In this document: piece after piece, positions 1 to 7,063 of the stretch
Layout: every line of letters begins with the position of its first letter
Position numbering within the stretch: position 1 is the stretch's first letter
Assembly (NCBI GenBank): GCA_018814465.1
Contig: JAHIZR010000428.1
Location: forward strand, 1 to 9,272
Origin: a bacterium
GTDB taxonomy: Bacteria; Electryoneota; RPQS01
Direction of reading: 5' to 3'
Length of the DNA stretch: 9,272 bases
Notes under the pieces: model-generated
What the model was told of the DNA's origin: nothing
The model's database searches: none
Seen by the model: the letters and a program-made list of their open reading frames with translations, nothing else
Translations under genes and position numbers: made by a program

Positions 1-522
1 CTGTTGATTGTTCTTCGACGGAAATCTTCAGCAAAACTGCTTCACTGGGGAATCGCCCTCGGCTGTATTATTTTATTGACATTACCGGTTTGGATCCGGA
101 ATCTGAACGATTTTGGCGGACTGCTGCCCTTGCATGCGGGTTTCGGTTCTCCCGCGTGGCGGATGCCGGCTTTGAGTTCAATGTTGTTCTCATTTCGCTC
201 GCTGATTTTTCCTTGGAGCGAATTCTGGCAGGGAATCATCGGCATCATATTGATTTCAATTCCGTTCATTATTATTCTATTTTTTCGTTATCGAAACAGC
301 CCAGGGCAAAGAATAGGATTCGATATATTCTCTTTTGGATTCGTACTGACATTCATTGCCTTTCTTTGGCTGAACCTGCAGTATGATCAGGCTGAATCCC
401 GCTACCTGTTCGCGGCTTGGCCTGCTTTTGCGTTGTTTGTTTCGCGATCCGCGCGTTCCGTCTCTGATCTGTGGCTGTTGAACGGCGCTCTGCTGCTGCC
501 TTTTCTGCTGTTCCTGCTTTAA
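1..522 (+). CDS. C-terminal part of a polytopic membrane glycosyltransferase (GT39/ArnT-like), truncated by window edge
   Basis: The reading frame is open from base 1 and ends at TAA (520-522), giving 173 residues of a protein whose N-terminus lies to the left. It has about four strongly hydrophobic segments separated by short basic or aromatic loops. The stretch LPVWIRNLNDFGG resembles the PWxxRNxxxFG element that follows a membrane span in dolichyl-phosphate-mannose-type (GT39) transferases. The late ESRYLFAAWPAFALF resembles their RYLxPxxPxxxLL element. Such enzymes transfer a sugar from a polyprenyl-phosphate donor on the periplasmic face of the inner membrane. The catalytic acidic loop of this family is N-terminal and so not visible. 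The gene lies 12 nt before a flippase gene, which supports a role in surface glycan assembly. A Wzy-like polymerase or another multi-span glycan protein is an alternative. I am confident that it is a membrane protein and only moderately confident of the family. Confidence 0.6.
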   Translation: MLIVLRRKSSAKLLHWGIALGCIILLTLPVWIRNLNDFGGLLPLHAGFGSPAWRMPALSSMLFSFRSLIFPWSEFWQGIIGIILISIPFIIILFFRYRNSPGQRIGFDIFSFGFVLTFIAFLWLNLQYDQAESRYLFAAWPAFALFVSRSARSVSDLWLLNGALLLPFLLFLL

Positions 523-534
523 CACAATTTCTCC

Positions 535-2001
535 TTGCTCGAAAAGCTAAAAAACCTCACCCGCGCTTCACTGGTCTACGGTGTCGGTCACATCCTCACG
601 CGACTCGTCACCTTTCTCCTGTTGCCCTACTACAGCCATAAAATTTCACCTGCTGAATATGGTGAGGTTTCGCTCTATTTTTTGTTTCTTGCCGTCGTTC
701 AGACATTCTTTCTCTACGGTCTTGATATCGCCTACCTTCGCTACTTCAATCTCGCGAAAGAAGAGAAGGACAGACGGACCATCACCGGCACAACCTTTTG
801 GGCGACGGTCCTAAGTTCGTCCGGACTTGCTTTGCTGATAATCATCGGCAGCGGTACGCTCGGCAGCCTCCTGATCGCCCATCCCGTTCATCCCGAACAA
901 ACCGGAGCGATGATTCGCCTCTGTGCCGGCATCTTGTTCTTTGACACTCTGTCGGCCTTTCCGTTTCTGCTGCTCCGCAGTACTCATCGCCCGCTTCGTT
1001 TTACGGCAGTCAAGCTGCTGAATGTTTGTGTTAATATCGGTCTGAATATCTGGTTCGTCGGTTATCTTGAAATGACAACGGCGGGTGTCCTCTGGGCCAA
1101 TTTCCTCGCCAGCCTGTTCACGCTCATTGTGCTCCTTCCGCGCATCATTCGCAGCGGAGCGTTTACGATTGACCGTCCTCTGTTCCGCGAAATGCTCCGC
1201 TTCGGGCTTCCCAATATCCCGACCTATCTCTTCGTGATGGTTGTCGAGCTGGCGGACCGCAAAATCATCGAGCTCTATCGCGGCATCGAGGAAGCCGGAC
1301 TCTACAGCGCCGGCTACAAACTTGGCATGTTCATGGCGGTCGTAACGGCCGCCTTCCGCTTTGCTTGGCAGCCTTTCTTCCTGTCTCATGCCGACGACGC
1401 CGAAGCGCGCCCTATGTATGCCCGCGTGCTGACATACTATCTGCTGGTTACGGGTGTGCTGTTTCTCGGTCTCGTCTTCTTCATTGATCCTCTGATAAAG
1501 CACGATTGGCCGGGCATGGGACCGATTATCGACGCTCGCTATTGGGCAGGCTTGTCCGTCTTCCCGATCATCTTGCTGGCCCACATTTTCGATGGTGTCT
1601 ATGCCAATCTGATGGTTGGAATCTATCTGAAAAAGCAAACCCGCAAACTCCCTCTGGTAACCGGGACCGCCGCCGTTTTCACCATCGCAGCCTGCCTGCT
1701 GCTTGTCCCAACCTATGGCATGATGGCTGCCGCCTGGATTACGCTGTGCGCTTTTGTCTTGCAGGCCGGGCTGCTGTATGTCGTCGTCAACAAAGTCTAT
1801 CCCGTTCCCTATGAATGGTCGCGTATCGGCAAGCTGACCTTGCTGTGCGTTGTTCTTTTTTTTGTGGCCGTTTACGTCGGTGAAAGCAGTATGGCAGTCC
1901 GTGTCTTGCTGCTCTTCTTCATTCCCTTCGGACTTGCACTGCTCAAATTCTACGATGATCGCGAACGGTTCTATATTCGAAAACTGTTCGGGAGACAATG
2001 A
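535..2001 (+). CDS. Wzx-like oligosaccharide flippase (MOP/MATE superfamily)
   Basis: This 488-residue, very hydrophobic protein has about 12-14 predicted membrane spans, the usual size and architecture of polysaccharide flippases that move lipid-linked oligosaccharides to the periplasmic face of the inner membrane. The N-terminus (LTRLVTFLLLPYYSHKISPAEYG, residues 21-43) is the typical first helix followed by the P-x-EYG turn of the family. Residues 223-264 (FGLPNIPTY, ADRKIIE, EEAGLYSAGYKLG) match the conserved start of the second half, where DR and GLYS are family hallmarks. The start is TTG at 535, 12 nt after the upstream stop in the same frame. No ATG or GTG lies in the gap and no Shine-Dalgarno is visible, so initiation probably depends on reinitiation after the upstream gene. 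The 3' end overlaps the next start as ATGA. The transported substrate cannot be told from the sequence. Confidence 0.88.
   Translation: MLEKLKNLTRASLVYGVGHILTRLVTFLLLPYYSHKISPAEYGEVSLYFLFLAVVQTFFLYGLDIAYLRYFNLAKEEKDRRTITGTTFWATVLSSSGLALLIIIGSGTLGSLLIAHPVHPEQTGAMIRLCAGILFFDTLSAFPFLLLRSTHRPLRFTAVKLLNVCVNIGLNIWFVGYLEMTTAGVLWANFLASLFTLIVLLPRIIRSGAFTIDRPLFREMLRFGLPNIPTYLFVMVVELADRKIIELYRGIEEAGLYSAGYKLGMFMAVVTAAFRFAWQPFFLSHADDAEARPMYARVLTYYLLVTGVLFLGLVFFIDPLIKHDWPGMGPIIDARYWAGLSVFPIILLAHIFDGVYANLMVGIYLKKQTRKLPLVTGTAAVFTIAACLLLVPTYGMMAAAWITLCAFVLQAGLLYVVVNKVYPVPYEWSRIGKLTLLCVVLFFVAVYVGESSMAVRVLLLFFIPFGLALLKFYDDRERFYIRKLFGRQ
1990..1994 (+). promoter_or_regulatory. Shine-Dalgarno for the GT-B glycosyltransferase
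   Basis: GGGAG lies 3 nt before the ATG at 1998, inside the last codons of the flippase gene. It is one of only two clear ribosome binding sites in the window. It supports the ATG within the ATGA overlap as the true start. Confidence 0.5.
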
Positions 2002-3080
2002 AATTCCTCTACATCACTCCGGAACATGTTTCGGGTACGCTTTCCCTGTTTAAGAAGGAACATGAACGCAGGGGAGATGAATGCCGCTTCGTTACCTTCT
2101 GGCACTCGCGTTACGATTTTGAAGACGATATCTGCCTGAATCTTCCGCTCATGCCCAATCTGGGTTGGGTGCGAGGATTGCGCGCTTCGCTTGGCCGTGA
2201 TCCGCATCGCGCCTTCAGCCCCAGCGCGGATTCGCTGCCGGTTTGGAATCCCGGGACCCTCACAAAAAGCTTCTTCCGCTTCAGAGACTTCTTGAACTGG
2301 CCCCAGATCGAGGATGCCGTCAGGCAGCATCATCTCGATGAATTCGATATAATCCAGCTCGACAGCGGCTTGGATTTCACTCGTGATGCTCGCTTCGCCG
2401 CAAGCTGTGCGCAAAAAGGCGCACACCTGCTTTGCTTCTATCACGGGTCCGACTTGCGCTGTCGCGGCATCATTCCCGAAGTTGATGCTCTGGTTTCGCT
2501 TCGCCTGACCAGCGAATGGGATCTGCTTGAATACGACAGCCGTCTCGAGTATCTTTTTCTGCCGTTCGAAACCACGGCTTGGCCGGACCGCGAGTTTTCT
2601 CCGCGCAAGCCGCTGAAAATCTGCCATGCGGCGCGCAATCCGCTCAAAGGAACTGCCTACGTCATTGCCGCTGTTGAGCAGCTGCAAAAAGAGTTCGACA
2701 TCGAACTCGTTTTGATGACGGATTTGCCGCATCGCTTGGCGCTTCAAGTAAAATCTGAATGTGATCTCTTTATCGACCAATTGACAAATGAAGGCGGATG
2801 GGGTTATGGCATGAGTTCCGTGGAAGCCCTCGCCATGGGACTGCCTGTGATCACCAACATTCCAAGGCAAATGGAAACCGGAATCTCTCCGCACCCCTTC
2901 ATTCAGGCGGAGCCCGGCAATCTCCATGAGATATTAAGAAAGACTCTGCAGGATACATCCCGTCTCAATGCTGTCATCAAGGATGGACAAACTTGGGTCC
3001 GTGAACGGCACGATGTAGTCAAAGTCGTTGATCGCCTTTATTCCCTCTATGAGCGTGAAGGATGGCTGACAAAAAAGTGA
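1998..3080 (+). CDS. GT-B fold glycosyltransferase (GT1/GT4-like)
   Basis: This 360-residue cytoplasmic or membrane-associated enzyme likely adds a sugar from a nucleotide-sugar donor to the glycan. The N-terminal Rossmann-like domain begins MKFLYITPEH. A YHGSDLR segment (148-154) corresponds to the acceptor-side HGSD-type motif of family 4 enzymes. The C-terminal donor domain starts near residue 205, with AARNPLKGT (211-219) matching the common R-x-x-x-KG loop. Residues 267-285 (GWGYGMSSVEALAMGLPVI) are the donor-binding signature ending in the E-A-x-A-x-GxPV element. The first acidic residue of the usual E-x7-E pair is not in its standard place (the motif reads NEGGWGYGMSSVE), so the exact donor-site geometry may differ. 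The start overlaps the flippase stop by 4 nt (ATGA). The 3' end overlaps the next gene by 19 nt, which points to coupled translation. Donor and acceptor are unknown. Confidence 0.85.
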   Translation: MKFLYITPEHVSGTLSLFKKEHERRGDECRFVTFWHSRYDFEDDICLNLPLMPNLGWVRGLRASLGRDPHRAFSPSADSLPVWNPGTLTKSFFRFRDFLNWPQIEDAVRQHHLDEFDIIQLDSGLDFTRDARFAASCAQKGAHLLCFYHGSDLRCRGIIPEVDALVSLRLTSEWDLLEYDSRLEYLFLPFETTAWPDREFSPRKPLKICHAARNPLKGTAYVIAAVEQLQKEFDIELVLMTDLPHRLALQVKSECDLFIDQLTNEGGWGYGMSSVEALAMGLPVITNIPRQMETGISPHPFIQAEPGNLHEILRKTLQDTSRLNAVIKDGQTWVRERHDVVKVVDRLYSLYEREGWLTKK

Positions 3081-4042
3081 CTCTGAGCGTTGTCCTCATT
3101 TCCTGGAATCAGCTTGACTTCCTGCGGCGGCTCGTCCGGCAGATGCTTGATCAGGATTACGATCCTGCCGACTATGAAGTCATCATTGTCGATGACGGAT
3201 CCGCAGACGGCACTCAGGAATGGCTTCAGGAGCAGGCGGATCCCCGGCTGGTCATCCTTCTCAGTAAAGACATGTGTGGCCGGTCTACCTCAAGAAATCG
3301 CGGTATTCTAAAAGCGCGCGGCAAAATCATTGTAATGCTTGACGGCGATCACACGGTCAATCGCGATTTTCTCAGCATTCATGCCGCTCGCCATCGCGAA
3401 ACGCTTTGTGCCATCGTTGGGAAATCGGATTTTGCCGACCACCCGGATTTCGTTGCCCTGAATCATTACCTCAACAACGGCGGTGCTGTAAAGCTGCCTC
3501 AAGATGCGCCGCTTCCCGGACGCTATTTTCTCACTCGCAATTGTTCTGTTCCGAAAGAGATTCTTTTGAAAGTCGGACTCTTTGATGATCGCTACCATGT
3601 CTGGGGCGGGGAGGACCTTGATATCGGAGCTAAAATCGAGGATGCGGGCGTTCCTATCTACGGAGAGTCGAATGCGCTTGCGGTTCATCACCATCTCCGG
3701 CCCTTGCATGACCTGCTCGTCAACCTTTATGAATATGGGCGGCTTGGCGTCCCCTATGTCCTTGATCGTCATCCGCGCATGTTTCGGGAGCTGAATCTCG
3801 ACCGCCTGCTCCCGAATCCTTTTGAAGGCGACAGATTCTCGAATCTGCGAAGACTTTTACATCGGCTCTTCATGCTTTTTCCGTTCTATGTCTGCATCAA
3901 GTTCATCGCCAACTTATTTCGCAGGCATAAACTCCCTCGCTGGATATTCGATTACCTTCACCTGAGGCAATACGGTTTCGGCTACATCGCCTCACTTAAA
4001 AGCAATAAAACATCTGCTGATAAAGATGGCAACACTTATTGA
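3062..4042 (+). CDS. Family 2 glycosyltransferase (GT-A fold)
   Basis: This 326-residue enzyme has the full GT2 signature. A SVVLISWN start (residues 9-16) leads into IIVDDGSADGT (41-51), the nucleotide-binding beta strand and loop. SRNRGILKARG (77-87) follows, then MLDGD (92-96), the DxD metal-binding site. WGGEDLD (181-187) supplies the ED catalytic base of the acceptor site. Hydrophobic residues 269-286 may form a membrane-associating helix, in line with a lipid-linked acceptor. The ATG at 3062 lies 19 nt inside the preceding gene. AAGGA abuts it too closely to be an effective Shine-Dalgarno, and the alternative GTG at 3077 would remove the start of the first beta strand. The gene overlaps folD by 17 nt at its end. 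It probably acts in the same glycan pathway as the three genes before it. Sugar specificity cannot be inferred. Confidence 0.88.
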   Translation: MADKKVTLSVVLISWNQLDFLRRLVRQMLDQDYDPADYEVIIVDDGSADGTQEWLQEQADPRLVILLSKDMCGRSTSRNRGILKARGKIIVMLDGDHTVNRDFLSIHAARHRETLCAIVGKSDFADHPDFVALNHYLNNGGAVKLPQDAPLPGRYFLTRNCSVPKEILLKVGLFDDRYHVWGGEDLDIGAKIEDAGVPIYGESNALAVHHHLRPLHDLLVNLYEYGRLGVPYVLDRHPRMFRELNLDRLLPNPFEGDRFSNLRRLLHRLFMLFPFYVCIKFIANLFRRHKLPRWIFDYLHLRQYGFGYIASLKSNKTSADKDGNTY

Positions 4043-4910
4043 CGGTAAACAAACTGCGAAACAAATTCGCGGTGACATCAAGCGCAAAATTGATGAGCGA
4101 AAATCCGACGATCTGCAAATCCCCGGTCTCGCTGTGATTCTTGTCGGTGACGATCCCGCGTCCGAGGTCTATGTAAATTCCAAAGGCAAAGCCTGCGAGA
4201 AGCTTGGCATGTTTTCCTTGAACCGGAGACTCGCGGCAGCATCCACCGAGACGGAAGTTATTGAGCTGATCCGTAATCTGAACAGCGATTCGCGAATTCA
4301 TGGTATCCTCGTTCAACTGCCGCTGCCCGACCATATCAATACCGACCGCGTCATTCAATCCATTTCTCCTGAAAAAGATGTTGACGGTCTGCATCCTTTT
4401 AATATCGGTCTCCTCGTTGCGGGAAAACCGCGTTTTATCCCTTGTACACCCTACGGCATTCTGAAACTGCTCGCTGCTTACGAAATTTCGACCGCAGGGA
4501 AGGAAGTTGTGGTGCTCGGCCGCTCCAATCTTGTCGGCAGGCCGCTTTCCAATCTTCTCTCACTGAAAGCTGATTACGGCAACGCCACGGTCACAATCTG
4601 TCATTCTCGTTCGCGCGGCCTTCCCGATATTTGCCGCCGCGCGGATATTCTCATTGTCGCCATCGGTAAAAAGCGCTTCGTTACCCGCGATATGGTAAAA
4701 TCCGGCGCGGTCGTTATTGATGTCGGTATTCATCGGCTTGCGGAAGAGGAGGGAGGGGGCGTTTGCGGAGATGTCGATTTCGAGAGCGTAGAGAAAATCG
4801 CATCCGCCATTACTCCGGTTCCCGGCGGCGTCGGTCCCATGACCATCACGATGCTGATGCAGAACACCCTGCAGGCCTGTGAACTCGCGACGGCTCGCGC
4901 TAAGAAGTGA
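4026..4910 (+). CDS. folD: Bifunctional methylenetetrahydrofolate dehydrogenase / methenyltetrahydrofolate cyclohydrolase
   Basis: FolD interconverts 5,10-methylene-THF, 5,10-methenyl-THF and 10-formyl-THF using NADP(H), and feeds purine and formyl-Met synthesis in the cytosol. At 294 residues it is of normal length. The catalytic YxxxK (Y49, K53) lies in GDDPASEVYVNSKGKACEKLG. ILVQLPLP (94-101) and KDVDGLHP (117-124, with the folate-contacting D120) are present. PCTPYG (139-144) is followed by the NADP-binding VVLGRSNLVGRPLSNLL (162-178) and the C-terminal PVPGGVGPMT (264-273). All known key residues appear intact. The ATG at 4026 overlaps the GT2 gene by 17 nt. No strong Shine-Dalgarno precedes it. 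The stop overlaps the next gene's GTG as GTGA. Placement inside a polysaccharide and DNA-processing transcript is unusual, but the enzyme itself looks ordinary. Confidence 0.97.
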   Translation: MATLIDGKQTAKQIRGDIKRKIDERKSDDLQIPGLAVILVGDDPASEVYVNSKGKACEKLGMFSLNRRLAAASTETEVIELIRNLNSDSRIHGILVQLPLPDHINTDRVIQSISPEKDVDGLHPFNIGLLVAGKPRFIPCTPYGILKLLAAYEISTAGKEVVVLGRSNLVGRPLSNLLSLKADYGNATVTICHSRSRGLPDICRRADILIVAIGKKRFVTRDMVKSGAVVIDVGIHRLAEEEGGGVCGDVDFESVEKIASAITPVPGGVGPMTITMLMQNTLQACELATARAKK

Positions 4911-7063
4911 ATCCGCAGAAACTATCCATTCGCGATCTCGTCGCTTCGCCTGACCTCGAATTTCACTCTTTGGCGAATCCCGAACGTTCACACGCTGCCG
5001 CGCAGGCGGCCCTTGGCCGCAAGTACAAAAGCTTCAAATCTGAAGTCGCACTCACAGTCGTTCTCGAATTGGATAACAGCCGTTTCGAAATTCACGGCAG
5101 AATGGATGGCATTCGGAGGGTAAAAGACGGCTATTGCATTTATGAAATAAAGCCGGTACCCGGGAATCCCAGGCAATGGCGGCATCACTCAAAACTGCTG
5201 CGCGCCCGCTGGCAATTGATGCTCTATTGTGATCTGCTCCAAACCGCGCCTTCACCGTTCAGGGGTAAGCTTCAAAAAGCGATTCTCCTGCTCGCTGGTG
5301 ATGATGGAAAAGTCTGCGAAGAATCAATTGACATCAATACCGCCGCAGGCACGCTGCGGAAGCGGCTGCGTGCAATTCAAAAAAAGCAGGAAGCCCGTCT
5401 CGCCCGGCAGCGCGTGCTCGAATCAATCGACCGGTTTTTTGAAGCCGACAAGCAATCGGATCGCCCGCTCCAAGTTTCCGCTGAAAGCAAAATCAATTCA
5501 GATCCTCTGCCGAATAGGCTGCTGCTGACTCTGCCGCCGGGTGCGGGCAAAACCCGCCTTGCCCTGCGTTTTGCTCTGCGCGCCGCCCGCAGGCTTAGAT
5601 TGCCGGTTTACTGGATTACCGCCAAGGCTGCCGGGCGTCATGCGGTTCAGGAGGAGATCGAACGTCTGCAAGCGCTCGGTCTCAAGCTTTCTTTTTGCTG
5701 GAAAACAACCGCTGATCGCCTCTGCAGTTGCGACTCTCCGGGCGAAGATTGCCCGATCAGAATAAAAACTCAGACCGCTCTTTTCTTCGGCGAATTATCC
5801 GCAAGCGAACTTGCCGAACCGTCCGCCTGCTGGTGCCCGCATCAGATTCAACAATACCTCCAGACTCAGTCACACATAGTAATCGCGGACATTAACTACC
5901 TGCTGAATGCCTCCATCCTGAGTCAGTATCCTGCCGTTCTCATCATCGATGAAGTTCAGCATTTCGTGAATCGTTTGCTCGATCATTCCCGTGTCGTCAT
6001 TCCGCTTCGCCGACTGAAAAAGCTGATGCAGAGACTCCCTGCATCAAGAAGACTGAAATTCTCCGAGTTGCTGAATCCGGAATGGTTGGATGATGAATTG
6101 CTGTCTTCGAATCCTTCGCTGTGGAACGAATTGGCCGTCTTACTCAGACAATGCGCGGTCGAAGACGACCTGTCATACACGATTCAGCGGCTTGCTGCTC
6201 TGCTCGCGAAAGATCCAGACAACTACTCGCTGACCTGGTATTCGTCGGGTTTGGAGTCCGGCTGGATCGGAATGATCGCCGAACCGGAATCATTTGTCTG
6301 CGAAAGCCTGCGGCAGTACCCGGTCGTCGCTGCCTTGAGTGGATCATTGCCGGAAGATCCCGACACTCTGCGCGCGCTGCTGCCCGGTTTCGCCGAATTC
6401 CAAAGAATATCCCCTGCGCGGGAATCTTCACAACCGGTTGCGATCGTTCCAGAACTCGATTTCCGCTTTCCGGTTTCCATATCTGATATCACGAGAGCGG
6501 TTTTCCTGCTGGTCGAGCTTCATCGTGAATTTAAGAGCGTGATCGCTGTTTTTACGCAGAACCGTGAATCTTCCGTGATTCTCAGCGACGCTCTTCGCGT
6601 CCGCGGATTTGTCCCTGTGATTGATTCTGATATCGATCCCGCCTGGAAAATCGTCGCGGATCTCAATCCTGATTTTGTCCTCATCCCCTTGGGCAGCAGC
6701 CTGAGTGAATCCGTCAATCCTCCGGTCGGGCTTTTCTCATGCACCGCGGTTCTTGCTCCCGGACATACTCCGCGGGATAAGCTGCGCGAGCATTGCGCGA
6801 ATCCCGCTGACTCAGCTTCATTTTATCGGCAGAGTGTTCGTGAATCCGTCTCTCGTATCATTCAGGCTGTCGGCAGGGTTCACAGATCACTCGTAAATAA
6901 AACTCCGGTCTTTCTGCTGAATCAAGCATTCGTGAATCCCGAATTCCTGCGGCTCTGGCCTCGTTCATGGTCCGGGGAAACGAAAGAGATCATCTTCGAT
7001 TCCGTCACCGAGGCTCTCGCATATATTCGCTCGCAGCTCTCCGAAACCGCTTCAACAAAATGA
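4907..7063 (+). CDS. RecB-like PD-(D/E)XK nuclease fused to a Rad3/XPD/DinG-type SF2 helicase
   Basis: This 718-residue fusion has two parts. Residues about 25-165 look like a RecB/Cas4-type nuclease: GRMDGI with metal-binding D67, then YEIK with E80 and K82, then QLMLY (Q103 to Y107) as the QxxxY motif of that family. E46 may be a further acidic ligand. Residues about 200-718 look like a Rad3-family helicase. PPGAGKT (210-216) is Walker A, VLIIDEVQHF (344-353) is motif II with DEVQ instead of DEAH, and ALSGSLP (476-482) resembles motif III. Motif VI is QAVGRVHR (653-660). Between Walker A and motif II lies a cysteine cluster (C264, C273, C275, C282, C308, C310) followed by IVIADINYLL. This is the place and context of the 4Fe-4S domain in XPD and DinG, although the spacing is not canonical. 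The start is a GTG overlapping the folD stop by 4 nt, and the stop overlaps mpl by 4 nt. The likely role is DNA repair or end processing; defence is possible. No specific named gene is recognised. Confidence 0.82.
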   Translation: MNPQKLSIRDLVASPDLEFHSLANPERSHAAAQAALGRKYKSFKSEVALTVVLELDNSRFEIHGRMDGIRRVKDGYCIYEIKPVPGNPRQWRHHSKLLRARWQLMLYCDLLQTAPSPFRGKLQKAILLLAGDDGKVCEESIDINTAAGTLRKRLRAIQKKQEARLARQRVLESIDRFFEADKQSDRPLQVSAESKINSDPLPNRLLLTLPPGAGKTRLALRFALRAARRLRLPVYWITAKAAGRHAVQEEIERLQALGLKLSFCWKTTADRLCSCDSPGEDCPIRIKTQTALFFGELSASELAEPSACWCPHQIQQYLQTQSHIVIADINYLLNASILSQYPAVLIIDEVQHFVNRLLDHSRVVIPLRRLKKLMQRLPASRRLKFSELLNPEWLDDELLSSNPSLWNELAVLLRQCAVEDDLSYTIQRLAALLAKDPDNYSLTWYSSGLESGWIGMIAEPESFVCESLRQYPVVAALSGSLPEDPDTLRALLPGFAEFQRISPARESSQPVAIVPELDFRFPVSISDITRAVFLLVELHREFKSVIAVFTQNRESSVILSDALRVRGFVPVIDSDIDPAWKIVADLNPDFVLIPLGSSLSESVNPPVGLFSCTAVLAPGHTPRDKLREHCANPADSASFYRQSVRESVSRIIQAVGRVHRSLVNKTPVFLLNQAFVNPEFLRLWPRSWSGETKEIIFDSVTEALAYIRSQLSETASTK

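Noticed and set aside
811..1998. Long antisense open frame (395 codons) opposite the flippase gene.
   Set aside because: Its product is rich in Gln, Asp, Glu and Arg as expected from the reverse complement of membrane-span codons, matches no family, and the plus strand has a clear flippase. The same holds for the 318-codon antisense frame at 1971-2927 opposite the GT-B gene.
6060..6950. Recurrent TGAATCC/CGAATCC words in the helicase gene, suspected as a DNA-uptake or repeat signal.
   Set aside because: They occur in coding frames as common Glu-Ser or Asn-Pro codon pairs, are irregularly spaced, and show no longer shared flank.
6967..7059. Upstream in-frame extension of mpl from an ATG at 6967.
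   Set aside because: The 31 extra codons lie entirely inside the helicase C-terminus, and Mpl homologues start just before the IYLIGIGGIGM strand. The ATGA overlap at 7060 is the better start.
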